Shown one piece after another: positions 33,510-44,151 of a DNA stretch of 64,000 nucleotides. Positions within the stretch are counted from its first letter, which is position 1. Every line of letters begins with the position of its first letter. The notes beneath the pieces are model-generated. The model was not told the origin of the DNA, made no database searches, and worked only from the letters and a program-made list of their open reading frames with translations. The translations under genes and the position numbers were made by a program. Source of the DNA: Salipiger abyssi (GTDB taxonomy: Bacteria > Pseudomonadota > Alphaproteobacteria > Rhodobacterales > Rhodobacteraceae); NCBI RefSeq assembly GCF_017311415.1, contig NZ_JAEKIS010000002.1, positions 186,001 to 250,000 of the forward strand. Direction: 5' to 3'.

Positions 33510-33524
33510 GAACATAGCGCGAAC
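33510..33524. promoter_or_regulatory. lexA box: LexA (SOS) box of uvrA
   Basis: GAAC at 33510-33513 and GAAC at 33521-33524 are separated by exactly 7 bases. This is the alphaproteobacterial LexA motif GTTC-N7-GTTC on the minus strand. It lies 66-80 bases upstream of the uvrA start and just above the -35 box, where LexA would block transcription. An additional GAAC follows at 33527-33530. Confidence 0.82.
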
Positions 33525-33596
33525 TTGAACGCGGCGCCTTTACATTCTTGAATTTGAATGCATATCGCTTGTGCAACCGAGCCGATGGAGATGCCG

Positions 33597-33956
33597 ATGT
33601 TCGCCTTTCTGACCGGAAACCGCGCCGCGCGGATGAGCGCCGAGGAGGCGGTGCAGAAATCGCGCAGAGGCGATGTGGTGGTGATCGACATTCGCGACGG
33701 ATCGGAGCTGGCGGCCACCGGCAAGGCGAAAGGCGCGCTGCATGTGCCGATGGCGGCGCTGGCGATGCGCTGCGATCCGCATAGCCCGGACTGCCTGCCC
33801 GAACTCAGATCCGGCAAGCCCATCGCGGTCTATTGCGCCAGCGGCGCGCGCTCGGGCATGGCCTGCGGGACGCTGCGGCGCCTGGGCCATGCGGCGGTGC
33901 ACAATATCGGCGGGCTGGCGAAGTGGCAGCGCGCCGGGGGCGAGATCACCCGCTGA
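33597..33956 (+). CDS. Rhodanese-like domain protein
   Basis: The 119-residue single rhodanese domain has DVVVIDIRDGSELAATG and the active-site loop AVYCASGARSGMAC, with the catalytic Cys and a six-residue CASGAR loop typical of sulfurtransferases. ATG 33597 follows GGAG by 6 bases, and is preferred over ATGs at 33585 and 33591. It is divergent from uvrA and convergent with aglK. Likely role is sulfur transfer or persulfide handling; the partner is unknown. Confidence 0.88.
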   Translation: MFAFLTGNRAARMSAEEAVQKSRRGDVVVIDIRDGSELAATGKAKGALHVPMAALAMRCDPHSPDCLPELRSGKPIAVYCASGARSGMACGTLRRLGHAAVHNIGGLAKWQRAGGEITR

Positions 33957-33964
33957 GCGCTGAC

Positions 33965-34009
33965 GCAAGATCCTTCGAAGGATCTTGCAAATCTCTTCGA
34001 AGAGATTTG
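33965..34009. repeat. Paired palindromes between the rhodanese gene and aglK
   Basis: Two perfect palindromes overlap by one base: 33965-33988 (24 bases, arm GCAAGATCCTTC) and 33988-34009 (22 bases, arm CAAATCTCTTC). The second is identical to 60651-60672. Both are symmetric about TTCGAA. They start 8 bases after the rhodanese stop and end 8 bases before the aglK stop, so terminator function in both directions is likely. Confidence 0.8.
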
Positions 34010-34017
34010 TCGCGGCC

Positions 34018-35109
34018 TCACCGGTAGAGCAGCGATGTCCCCTCGGCGAAGAGATGCACCTTGGAGGGATCGGCGGCCAGCCCGACCTCATCGCCGCGCA
34101 GTCCCTTGTGGATACCCGGCAGCTTGGCGATGACCGGCTCCTTCGCGCCTTCGTCCGCCGCAAAATGCAGCAGCGTCACCTCGCCGAGCGCCTCGGTCAT
34201 CTCGACCTTGCCGCGATAGAGCGCCGCCTGCTGCGCAATGGTGAAATCCTCCGGCCGGATGCCGACATTGACCTTCAGCCCCAGATCGGCCTCGGTGCTC
34301 GGCACATCCGATACAGCCGTGCCGCCGCCGGCGAGCTTTACCTTGGTGCGGGTGCCGGTGCCGGTGATCTCGCCCGGCAGCAGGTTCATCGCCGGGGAGC
34401 CGATGAACTGCGCCACGAATTCGGACTTCGGCGTCTCGTAAAGCTCCAGCGGCGCGCCGACCTGCGCGATGCCCTTGTTGGCCAGCACCACGATACGGTC
34501 GGCCAGCGTCATCGCCTCGACCTGATCGTGGGTCACATAGATCATCGTGCGGTCCGGCATCGCCTCCTTGAGCTGGGCGATCTCGATCCGCGTCGCCACC
34601 CGCAGCGCCGCGTCGAGATTGGAGAGCGGCTCGTCGAAGAGATAGACCTTGGGGTCGCGCACGATGGCCCGCCCGATGGCGACGCGCTGGCGCTGCCCGC
34701 CCGAAAGCGCCTTGGGCAGCCGGTCGAGATAGGGCTCCAGTTGCAGCATCTTCGCCGCCCGCTCCACCGAGGCCGTGATCTCCTCCTTGGATTTCTTGGC
34801 GATCTGGAGCGCAAAGGCCATATTGTCGCGCACGGTCATATGGGGGTAGAGCGCGTAGCTCTGGAACACCATGGCAATGCCGCGCTGCGCCGGCGGCACG
34901 TCGTTGACCTTCTGCCCGTCGATCTCCAGCGTGCCGGCGGTGATCTTCTCCAGCCCCGCGATCATCCGCAGCAGCGTGGACTTGCCGCAGCCCGATGGCC
35001 CGACAAAGACGATCAGCTCGCCCGCCTCGATATCGAGGTCGATATGCTTGAGCACCTCGACCGTGCCGCCATAGGTCTTGCCCACATCGCTCAGTTTCAG
35101 ATCGGCCAT
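34018..35109 (-). CDS. aglK: ABC transporter ATPase, alpha-glucoside type (UgpC/MalK family)
   Basis: The 363-residue protein has Walker A (GPSGCGKST), signature LSGGQRQRVAIGRA, Walker B VYLFDEPLSNLDA, and a C-terminal TOBE-type regulatory domain. It is the ATP-hydrolysing subunit of a CUT1 sugar importer. Gene order aglE-F-G-A-K on this strand matches the Sinorhizobium alpha-glucoside operon, which takes up sucrose, maltose or trehalose. GGAGGCGCCG precedes ATG 35109. It is the last gene of the operon and is followed by the paired palindromes. Confidence 0.94.
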   Translation of the reverse strand: MADLKLSDVGKTYGGTVEVLKHIDLDIEAGELIVFVGPSGCGKSTLLRMIAGLEKITAGTLEIDGQKVNDVPPAQRGIAMVFQSYALYPHMTVRDNMAFALQIAKKSKEEITASVERAAKMLQLEPYLDRLPKALSGGQRQRVAIGRAIVRDPKVYLFDEPLSNLDAALRVATRIEIAQLKEAMPDRTMIYVTHDQVEAMTLADRIVVLANKGIAQVGAPLELYETPKSEFVAQFIGSPAMNLLPGEITGTGTRTKVKLAGGGTAVSDVPSTEADLGLKVNVGIRPEDFTIAQQAALYRGKVEMTEALGEVTLLHFAADEGAKEPVIAKLPGIHKGLRGDEVGLAADPSKVHLFAEGTSLLYR

Positions 35110-35125
35110 CGGCGCCTCCTCCCCG

Positions 35126-36784
<1,659 letters not shown>

Positions 36785-36802
36785 TTCGTCGTGTCGTCCT
36801 TG

Positions 36803-38056
36803 TTATTTCACCGAGCCGGCCAGCAGGCCGCGCACCAGGTATTTCTGCATTGCGAAGAAGACCAGCAGCGGCACCGCGATGGAGACAAAGGCGGCGGCCG
36901 CCAGAATGCCCCAGTCGCCCCCGCGCGAGCCCAGAAGATCGTCGGCGATCTTGACCGTCATCACCCAGCTTTCGCTGTTCGACGGCAGGAACACCTTGGC
37001 GACCAGCAGGTCGTTCCAGGTCCAGAGGAACTGGAAGATGGCAAAGCTGGCGAGCGCCGGGAAGCTGAGCGGCAGCACGATCCGGGTGAAGACCTGGAAA
37101 TCGGTGGCGCCGTCGACCTTGGCGCTTTCGATGATGTCGCGCGGCAGCCCCACCATGTAATTGCGCAGGATATAGACCGCCAGCGGCAGGCCGAACCCGG
37201 TATGGGCCAGCCAGATCCCGAGGAAGCTCTGCCCGATGCCGATCTCGTTATGCAGCGTCAGCATCGGCACCAGCGCCAGTTGCAGCGGCACCACCAGCAG
37301 CCCGACGACAATGGCCACCAGCCAGCCGCGCCCCGGGAAATCCATCCAGGCCAGCGCGTAGGCGGCGAAGGCGGCAATCAGGATCGGGATCACAGTCGCC
37401 GGGATCGTCACCGTCAGCGTGTTGATAAAGGCCTGATCCATATTGTTCGAGGTCAGGATCGTCTCGTAATTCTGCAAACCGAAATCGGGCGGCTGTGTCG
37501 ACACGACATAGAGCGCCGGCGCCCGCCTCGGCTCGCTGGCCTGCCGCCAGACGTAATCGCCATTGGGCTGCATGGTCAGCGCCCGGTCGATCGTATAGCT
37601 CTGCACCGCGCGCCCGTCCTCGTCGGTCTCGGGGATCTCGGGCGTGCCGTCCACGGGCCAGGCGGTCTCGTAATTCTCGGTATCCGGCTCGCCCTCCTCG
37701 TCCAGCACTTCGAGCTTCAGCCGGCCATAGGTCTGGCCCGCCTCCGCCGCGCCCGGGTCGCGCGAGGTGATCCCGAAGGCGGCGACAGACCCGCTGCCAT
37801 CCGCACCAAAGACATTGCCCGAGACCACGTAGAGATCCCCCTCCTGCGTCACGTCGCCCATCTCGGGCGTGATGCGTACCGCCTGTTCCACCGGGAACAG
37901 CGCCAGCCACCAGCCGGTTTCCGAGATCTGGTCGCGGTCGCGGAAGGACGACACCAAAAGCCCGATGGTCGGGATCAGCCAGAGTACCACCAGCACCAGC
38001 ACACTGAGATTGGTGACGATGGAGAGCCCGCTTTTCTTACCCGCGATATTGTCCAT
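36803..38056 (-). CDS. aglG: Alpha-glucoside ABC transporter permease, with large periplasmic insertion
   Basis: The 417-residue permease has helix 1 at about residues 14-34, then some 150 residues rich in Asp, Glu and Gly (about 40-190) before the usual five helices and the EAA loop (PRDIIESAKVDGATDFQVF). MalG-type permeases have no such insertion; AglG homologues do. It likely contacts the binding protein in the periplasm. It starts 2 bases after aglF ends, and GGAGCTGTAAAG precedes the ATG. Confidence 0.92.
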   Translation of the reverse strand: MDNIAGKKSGLSIVTNLSVLVLVVLWLIPTIGLLVSSFRDRDQISETGWWLALFPVEQAVRITPEMGDVTQEGDLYVVSGNVFGADGSGSVAAFGITSRDPGAAEAGQTYGRLKLEVLDEEGEPDTENYETAWPVDGTPEIPETDEDGRAVQSYTIDRALTMQPNGDYVWRQASEPRRAPALYVVSTQPPDFGLQNYETILTSNNMDQAFINTLTVTIPATVIPILIAAFAAYALAWMDFPGRGWLVAIVVGLLVVPLQLALVPMLTLHNEIGIGQSFLGIWLAHTGFGLPLAVYILRNYMVGLPRDIIESAKVDGATDFQVFTRIVLPLSFPALASFAIFQFLWTWNDLLVAKVFLPSNSESWVMTVKIADDLLGSRGGDWGILAAAAFVSIAVPLLVFFAMQKYLVRGLLAGSVK

Positions 38057-38058
38057 CT

Positions 38059-39033
38059 TTACAGCTCCCTGCGTGCCTGGCGGATGTTCCAGATCATCAC
38101 CGGCGTGACGATCACCATGATCACAAAGGCCACAGCCGTGGCGCGGCCGTCATCGCGGAACATGTAATCCATCATGTAGCTGGGCAGGATCTCGGTATCG
38201 AAATTGCCCCCCGTCATCGTGTAGACGATGTCAAAGACCTTGAGCGTCAGGAAAGTGATGGTGGTCCAGACCACCACGATGGTGCCGGCGATCTGCGGCA
38301 CCTTGATGCGAAAGAAGATCTGGAACGGGTTGGCGCCGTCGATGATCGCCGCCTCGATGGTTTCCTCGGGAATGCCGCGCAGCGCCGCCGACAGGATCAC
38401 CATGGCGAAACCGGTCTGCATCCAGACCATGATGAACATGATGAAGAAGTTGTTCCAGAACGGGATCTGCATCGGGTCCACCGGGGCGGCGCCGAAATAG
38501 TCGCGGATGGCGTTGATGATGCCGATATCGGGATCGGCGGCATAGACGAATTTCCAGATCAGCGAGGCGCCGACAAAGCTGATGGCCATGGGCATGAAGA
38601 TCAGCGATTTCGCGATATTGCCCCATTTCAGCCGGTCGGTGAGCTGCGCCACCAGCAGGCCGAAAAACGTCGCACCGGCGGGCACGAAGACCACCCAGAG
38701 GAAATTGTTGAAGAGAGCGACGCGGAACCCGTGCTCGGCAAACATCTGCACGTAATTGCCGAAGCCCACGAATTCATTGCCCGAGCGGTTGTAGAGCGAG
38801 CGCAGAAAGCTGCCCACCACCGGATAGACGAGATAGAGCCCCAGCGCGAGGATCGCCGGCAGCAGGAAGAGCCAAGGGCGCACCATGGTGGCGCGGCGGA
38901 TATTGCGGCCCTGATCGTCGGTTTTCGGGGGAAAGATCACGCGGTCGAGCAGGATGTTCGAGGCGTAGAAATAGCCGATACAGCCGCCCACCCCGATAAT
39001 GATGGTGAGAATGCCCTGAACGATTGGCGACAT
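38059..39033 (-). CDS. aglF: Alpha-glucoside ABC transporter permease
   Basis: The 324-residue MalF-type permease has helices near residues 5-25, 50-70, 110-130, 145-165, 195-215 and 290-310, and the EAA loop IPEETIEAAIIDGANPFQIFF contacts the ATPase. Together with aglG it forms the membrane channel. GGGAGGAGATC precedes ATG 39033. It is 75 bases after aglE. Confidence 0.93.
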   Translation of the reverse strand: MSPIVQGILTIIIGVGGCIGYFYASNILLDRVIFPPKTDDQGRNIRRATMVRPWLFLLPAILALGLYLVYPVVGSFLRSLYNRSGNEFVGFGNYVQMFAEHGFRVALFNNFLWVVFVPAGATFFGLLVAQLTDRLKWGNIAKSLIFMPMAISFVGASLIWKFVYAADPDIGIINAIRDYFGAAPVDPMQIPFWNNFFIMFIMVWMQTGFAMVILSAALRGIPEETIEAAIIDGANPFQIFFRIKVPQIAGTIVVVWTTITFLTLKVFDIVYTMTGGNFDTEILPSYMMDYMFRDDGRATAVAFVIMVIVTPVMIWNIRQARREL

Positions 39034-39108
39034 GCGCGATCTCCTCCCTGAGCCATGACCCGCGCCCCTTGGGAGCGCGGATCATGAAGCTTGAGTTAGT
39101 GCAAAGGC

Positions 39109-40458
39109 TTACTTGATCGAGTCCCAGCGCGCCTGAATTCCCGCAGCGACATCCTCGGCGGACTCGCCGGTGACGTAATCCACCATGCCGGTCCAGAAGG
39201 CGCCGGCGCCGATCTCGGCCGGCATCAGGTCGGAGGCATCGTAGCGGAAGGTCGTGGCATTCGCGATGATCTCGCCCATGGCGCGCTGCGCATCGGTGGC
39301 ATAGACATCGAGATTGACGCCCGCATGCGCGGTCAGGAATCCGTCCTGCGCCATCCACAGCTCATGCGCGATGGGCAGCTTGAGGAATTCGAGCATCACA
39401 TTCGTCGCCTCGGACGGGTTGGTGATCGAGAACAGCGTCCCGGCCCCCAGCACCGGGCTGCCGAGATCGTTTTCCTCGATCGCCGGGAAGTAGAAGAAAT
39501 CCGCATCTGCGCCCAGTTCTACCTCGTCGGGGAAGAAGGCCGGAATAAAGCTCGCCTGGCGGTGCATGTAGCATTCCGGCGGCACCGCGAAGAGCCCGTT
39601 GGGGCTGTCGCGGAAATCGGTGGTTGCCACCGCCTGCGTGCCGCCCTGCACGAAATCGTCGTTGAGCGCGAACCAGCCGAACTCTTCGATGGCGCCGACC
39701 ACGGCCGGATCGTCGAAGGGGATCTCGTTATCGACCCACTGGTCGTAGACAGACGGCTCCTGAGTGCGCAGCATCATCTCCTCGACCCAATCGGTGGCGG
39801 GCCAGCCGGTGGCGGCGCCAGAGCCCAGGCCGATGCACCAGGGCGTGCCGCCATCGTCGACGATCTGCTGGGTCAGCTCCTTCAGCTCCTCCATGGTCTC
39901 GGGGATCTCGTATCCCATCTCGTCGAAGGCGATGGGCGAGTACCAGACGAGGCTTTTCAGATCGACGCGGAAGAACAGGCCGTAGAGGTCTTCCTCCCCG
40001 TCCGGGCCCTCATAGGTGGCCAGATCGACCCAGCTGTCGCCGGCCGCGAAATTCTCCGCCACCCAGTCGCCCATCCCTTCGGGCATCGGCGTCAGAAAGC
40101 CCTGGCTGGCCATGTCGGCGGCGAGCCCCGGCTGCGGGAAGACCGCGAGATTGGGCGCGGTGCCGGCGCGGGCCGAGATCACGATATCCTGCTCGAAACT
40201 GTCGGAGCCGGAATAGTTCACCGTCGCGCCGGTGGCCTCCTCGAAATAGGAAAAGACCACATCGACCTTTTCCTTTTCAAAGCCGGTCCACGGGCCGGTG
40301 ATCTCGACCGTCTGGCCGCTCAGATCGTAATTCTCGGCAAAGGCCTCGTAACCGTCCCAGTGAAAGCCGCCCTCGCCGGGCGTGAACATCATCTGTGCCT
40401 GCGCCGTGCCCGCCGTCAGGGCCATCACCGCGACACCGTTGAGAAAAGTCCGCTTCAT
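39109..40458 (-). CDS. aglE: Alpha-glucoside ABC transporter substrate-binding protein
   Basis: The 449-residue protein has a signal peptide (MKRTFLNGVAVMALTAGTAQA) and a type 1 solute-binding fold with GPWTGFEKEKVDVVFSYFEEATG, typical of CUT1 binding proteins. It captures alpha-glucosides in the periplasm. ATG 40458 is preceded by CGGGAGGATTGCACTTC; an earlier ATG at 40515 would put 19 residues before the signal peptide. It is the first gene of aglEFGAK and is divergent from aglR, with an operator at 40530-40543. Confidence 0.95.
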   Translation of the reverse strand: MKRTFLNGVAVMALTAGTAQAQMMFTPGEGGFHWDGYEAFAENYDLSGQTVEITGPWTGFEKEKVDVVFSYFEEATGATVNYSGSDSFEQDIVISARAGTAPNLAVFPQPGLAADMASQGFLTPMPEGMGDWVAENFAAGDSWVDLATYEGPDGEEDLYGLFFRVDLKSLVWYSPIAFDEMGYEIPETMEELKELTQQIVDDGGTPWCIGLGSGAATGWPATDWVEEMMLRTQEPSVYDQWVDNEIPFDDPAVVGAIEEFGWFALNDDFVQGGTQAVATTDFRDSPNGLFAVPPECYMHRQASFIPAFFPDEVELGADADFFYFPAIEENDLGSPVLGAGTLFSITNPSEATNVMLEFLKLPIAHELWMAQDGFLTAHAGVNLDVYATDAQRAMGEIIANATTFRYDASDLMPAEIGAGAFWTGMVDYVTGESAEDVAAGIQARWDSIK

Positions 40459-40529
40459 GAAGTGCAATCCTCCCGTTGTGTGCGGCCGCGACCGCACCGG
40501 ATTTCGCTCAAACACCGGTCAAACCTGTG

Positions 40530-40543
40530 TCAAAGCGCTTTGA
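40530..40543. promoter_or_regulatory. AglR operator upstream of aglE
   Basis: TCAAAGCGCTTTGA is a perfect 14-base palindrome with the central CG of LacI-family operators, 72 bases upstream of aglE. It overlaps a TTGACA -35 candidate on the minus strand (complement of 40528-40533). Confidence 0.8.
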
Positions 40544-40690
40544 AGATACCCGAGCGTCCCGCGATTCAAACCACATGTCAATCTGAACCCGCCGGTTTTT
40601 TCGTCATAAATTATGCTGCGCCGCAGCTTTTGCAGGCGCCCAGAAAACCCCTTTTCGCAGATCACCTTTTGCGGTTACGGTGCTTGACAC

Positions 40691-40704
40691 CCGAAGCGCT
40701 TTGG
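40691..40704. promoter_or_regulatory. Second AglR operator upstream of aglR
   Basis: CCGAAGCGCTTTGG shares the AAGCGCTT core with the aglE site and lies 13 bases before the aglR start, just after a TTGACA (40684-40689). It suggests autoregulation. Confidence 0.68.
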
Positions 40705-40716
40705 ACTCGCAGGACG

Positions 40717-41748
40717 ATGAATCTCAAGATGCTCGCCGCCCATCTCGGTCTGTCTCAGACCACGGTCAGCCGCGCATTGAACGGCTATCCGGAGGTCAGC
40801 GAAGAGACCCGCAAGCGCGTGACCGAGGCCGCGCGTGAGCTGAACTATTCGCCCAATGCCCGCGCCAAGGGGCTGGCCACCGGACGGGCGATGGCGATCG
40901 GCCACGTGATTCCGATCTCGACCCAGCACGAGATCGTCAATCCGGTCTTCGGCGATTTCGTCGCCGGCGCCTCGGAGGCCTATCTCAAGGCGGGCTACGA
41001 CATGACCCTGTCGCTCACCGGCGACGAGGACGAGGCGCAGAACTATCGCCGCCTCAAGGCCAAGGGCAATGTCGACGGCATCATCCTGCACGGCCCCAAG
41101 ATGAAGGATGCGCGCATCCCCTTTCTGACCGGGCTCAAGATGCCCTTTGTGGTACATGGCCGTGCCTCGGAGCTCGACCAGCCCTATTGCTGGGTGGATG
41201 TGGACAATGCCGGCGCGTTCCGCCGCGCGACGAATTTCCTGCTCGATCTGGGTCATCGGCGCATCGGCCTGATCAACGGGCTGGAATTCATGGATTTCGC
41301 CCATCGCCGGCGCGAGGGCTATGAAGAGGCGCTGGCGGCACGCGGCCTTGCCCCCGACCCAGCGCTGGGGCGCAGCGGCGAAATGACCGAGCCCTACGGC
41401 TATCTCGCGGCCCACGACATGCTGGCGCTCGCCGACCCGCCGACAGCCTTTCTCACCGCCTCGCTGATCACCGCCATCGGGGTGCGCCGCGCCATTCACG
41501 AGACCGGTCGCGAGATGGGCCGCGATGTCTCGGTCGTCACCTATGACGACGATCTCAGCTATCTCTCGAACGGGCGCGACGTGCCGATCTTTACCGCCAT
41601 ACGTTCTTCGGTGCGCGATGCCGGGCGCATCACCGCCGAGATGCTGCTGCGCCATGTGGCGACCCCCGCGCTGCCGCCCGAAACCACGCTGCTCGAAGCG
41701 CAGCTGATCATCGGAGGCTCTACCGGGCCAGCTCCGGCAAAACATTAG
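40717..41748 (+). CDS. aglR: LacI-family regulator of the alpha-glucoside operon
   Basis: The 343-residue protein starts with the LacI helix-turn-helix MLAAHLGLSQTTVSRALNG and hinge region (NYSPNARAKGLATG), and continues with a sugar-binding core (IGHVIPIS, WVDVDNAGAF, GLINGLEF). It should repress aglEFGAK until an alpha-glucoside binds. Both operators lie in the divergent 258-base spacer. AGGACG precedes ATG 40717. bglA follows after 11 bases, so aglR, bglA and glk are probably one operon. Confidence 0.93.
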   Translation: MNLKMLAAHLGLSQTTVSRALNGYPEVSEETRKRVTEAARELNYSPNARAKGLATGRAMAIGHVIPISTQHEIVNPVFGDFVAGASEAYLKAGYDMTLSLTGDEDEAQNYRRLKAKGNVDGIILHGPKMKDARIPFLTGLKMPFVVHGRASELDQPYCWVDVDNAGAFRRATNFLLDLGHRRIGLINGLEFMDFAHRRREGYEEALAARGLAPDPALGRSGEMTEPYGYLAAHDMLALADPPTAFLTASLITAIGVRRAIHETGREMGRDVSVVTYDDDLSYLSNGRDVPIFTAIRSSVRDAGRITAEMLLRHVATPALPPETTLLEAQLIIGGSTGPAPAKH

Positions 41749-41759
41749 GATCGAGCGAC

Positions 41760-43085
41760 ATGCAACTGAATCGCAAGGACTTCCCCGAAGACTTCCTCTT
41801 CGGAACGGCAACCTCGAGCTATCAGATCGAGGGGCACGCCTTTGGCGGCGCCGGGCGCACCCATTGGGACGATTACGCCGACACGCCGGGCAATGTGGTA
41901 CGCGCCGAGAACGGCGCCACCGCCTGCGATCACTATCACCGCTATGCGGAGGATCTCGACCTCGTGGCCGCCGCCGGGTTCGACGCCTACCGCTTCTCGA
42001 TCTCCTGGGCGCGGGTGCTGCCCGAGGGGCGCGGCACGCCCAACCGCGAGGGGCTCGATTTCTACGACCGGCTGACCGATGCCATGCTGGAGCGCGGACT
42101 GAAACCCTATGCCACGCTCTACCACTGGGAGCTGCCCTCGGCGCTTGCCGATCTCGGCGGCTGGCGCAACCGCGACATCGCGCACTGGTTTGGCGATTTC
42201 ACCGAAACGATCATGCGCCGGCTCGGCGACCGGATAGACACCGTCGCCACCATCAACGAGCCCTGGTGCGTCGCCTGGCTCGGCCATTTCCTCGGCGGCC
42301 ACGCGCCGGGGCTGCGCGACATCCGCGCCGCCGCCCGCGCCATGCACCATGTGCTGCTCGCCCATGGTCGCGCCATCGAGGTGATGCGCGGGCTGGGGAT
42401 GGACGGGCTCGGCGGCGTCTTCAACCTGGAATGGGCGCATCCCGCCGATGACAGCGAAGAGGCCTATGAGGCCGCCGCGCGCTATGACGGGATCTACAAC
42501 CGCTGGTTCATGGGCGGCGTGTTCAAGGGGCAATACCCGGATATCGTGCTGGAGGGGCTGGCGCCGCATATGCCCGAGGGCTGGCAGGACGACATGGGAC
42601 TGATCTCGCAACCGCTCGACTGGTGCGGCATCAACTACTACACCCGCAAGCTGCTCGCCCCCGCGAAAGGCCCCTGGCCCTCGCTCCAGGAGGTGCGGGG
42701 CATCCTGCCCAAGACCTATATGGACTGGGAGATCTATCCCGAGGGGCTGCTGAACTTTCTCGAACGCACCGCAAGCGAATATACCGGCGATCTGCCGATC
42801 TATGTGACCGAGAACGGCATGGCCTCGCATGACGATCCGGTGGCGGGCGAGGTGCAGGACGAGCACCGCATCGCCTTTATCGAGGCGCATCTCGCCGATG
42901 TTCGGCGGGCGCTGGCGCGCGGGGTGCCGGTGAAGGGCTATTTCGTCTGGTCGCTGCTCGACAATTACGAATGGAGCTTTGGCTACGACAAACGCTTCGG
43001 GCTGGTGCATGTGGATTTCGACACGCTTGCACGCACGCCGAAAGCCTCCTACCACGCGCTGAAGAGAGCGCTAACAGGAGAGTAG
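41760..43085 (+). CDS. bglA: Beta-glucosidase, GH1
   Basis: The 441-residue GH1 enzyme has DFLFGTATSSYQIEG at the N-terminus, the acid/base Glu in TINEPWC and the nucleophile Glu in YVTENGMA. No signal peptide is present, so it hydrolyses beta-glucosides such as cellobiose in the cytoplasm. It is transcribed with aglR and glk. The region around its stop contains AGCGCTAACA (43067-43076), a possible operator for glk. Confidence 0.96.
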   Translation: MQLNRKDFPEDFLFGTATSSYQIEGHAFGGAGRTHWDDYADTPGNVVRAENGATACDHYHRYAEDLDLVAAAGFDAYRFSISWARVLPEGRGTPNREGLDFYDRLTDAMLERGLKPYATLYHWELPSALADLGGWRNRDIAHWFGDFTETIMRRLGDRIDTVATINEPWCVAWLGHFLGGHAPGLRDIRAAARAMHHVLLAHGRAIEVMRGLGMDGLGGVFNLEWAHPADDSEEAYEAAARYDGIYNRWFMGGVFKGQYPDIVLEGLAPHMPEGWQDDMGLISQPLDWCGINYYTRKLLAPAKGPWPSLQEVRGILPKTYMDWEIYPEGLLNFLERTASEYTGDLPIYVTENGMASHDDPVAGEVQDEHRIAFIEAHLADVRRALARGVPVKGYFVWSLLDNYEWSFGYDKRFGLVHVDFDTLARTPKASYHALKRALTGE

Positions 43086-43087
43086 GC

Positions 43088-44056
43088 ATGAGCGACGGGA
43101 TCACGGCGGTGCTGGCGGATATCGGCGGCACCAACACGCGCGTCGCGCTGGCGCATGGGGCGGATGTGGAGACCGGCAGCATCCGCCGCTTCCGCAATGC
43201 CGAACATGCCGGCATCGGCGATGTGCTGCGCGCCTATCTCGCCGAGGAACAGGTTGCGCCGCAGGCGGTCTGCGTCGCCATGGCCGGCCCGGTGCGCGAC
43301 AGCGCCGGCACGCTGACCAATCTCGACTGGGAGGTGAACCGCGAGATCCTCGCCGAAGCCACCGGTGCCGAGACGCTGGCGGTGCTGAACGACCTTCAGG
43401 CGCAGGGCCATGCCTTGGGCCACATCGCGGCGGACAAGCTCACCACCCTCCTGCCCGGCCAGCCCGCCAGCCCGCAATCCGCGCGGCTGGTGATCGGCGT
43501 CGGCACCGGCATGAACGCGGCGCCGGTCTATCGCCTCGGCGACCGCACGCTGGTGCCGCCCTCGGAGGCCGGCCATGCCACGCTGGCGCTGCGTTCCGAC
43601 GATGAGCTGCGGCTCTTTCAATATGTGTCGCGCAAGCATGACGGTGCCGGAGTCGAGCATTTCCTCTCCGGGCGCGGCTTCGAGCGGATCTGGAACTGGC
43701 TCTGCGACGAGGACGGCATCGAAGACGAGAAACCCGCCGCCGAGATCATGGCTCTGATGGAATCGGGCGACGCCCGCGCCACCCGCGCGGTCGAGACGTT
43801 CTCGATGCTGCTGGGCCGGGTCTGCGGCGATCTGGGGCTGGTCACCCTGCCCTTTGGCGGCATCTACCTCGTCGGCGGCGTCGCGGCGCATTTCGGCCCG
43901 CATCTGATGAAGTGCGGCTTTGCCGAGGGCTTCCGCGACAAGGGCCGGTTCAGCACATTCATGGATCAGTTTCCGGTGCATCTTGTGACAGACGACTATG
44001 CGGCGCTTACAGGATGTGCATGCCACTTAACCGAACAGATGCAAATGCAGGGCTAA
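43088..44056 (+). CDS. glk: Glucokinase
   Basis: The 322-residue protein has the ATP-phosphate motif LADIGGTNTRVAL, the glucose-binding segment LTNLDWEVN and GVGTGMNAAPV, and GGIYLVGGVAAHF, all typical of bacterial glucokinase (ROK-unrelated Glk). It phosphorylates glucose released by AglA, BglA or glycogen breakdown. It starts at ATG 43088, 2 bases after bglA, behind AGGAGAGTAGGC. This feeds glucose-6-phosphate to Pgm and to the Entner-Doudoroff pathway. Confidence 0.95.
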   Translation: MSDGITAVLADIGGTNTRVALAHGADVETGSIRRFRNAEHAGIGDVLRAYLAEEQVAPQAVCVAMAGPVRDSAGTLTNLDWEVNREILAEATGAETLAVLNDLQAQGHALGHIAADKLTTLLPGQPASPQSARLVIGVGTGMNAAPVYRLGDRTLVPPSEAGHATLALRSDDELRLFQYVSRKHDGAGVEHFLSGRGFERIWNWLCDEDGIEDEKPAAEIMALMESGDARATRAVETFSMLLGRVCGDLGLVTLPFGGIYLVGGVAAHFGPHLMKCGFAEGFRDKGRFSTFMDQFPVHLVTDDYAALTGCACHLTEQMQMQG

Positions 44057-44151
44057 TACCGGTCCCAAACTTGCCTTTCATAAAATAAGCCTATTGATAC
44101 CCTAACACTCACGCCAGAGTGCAAGATCCATAATCGAGCGAGTTCAGAACG

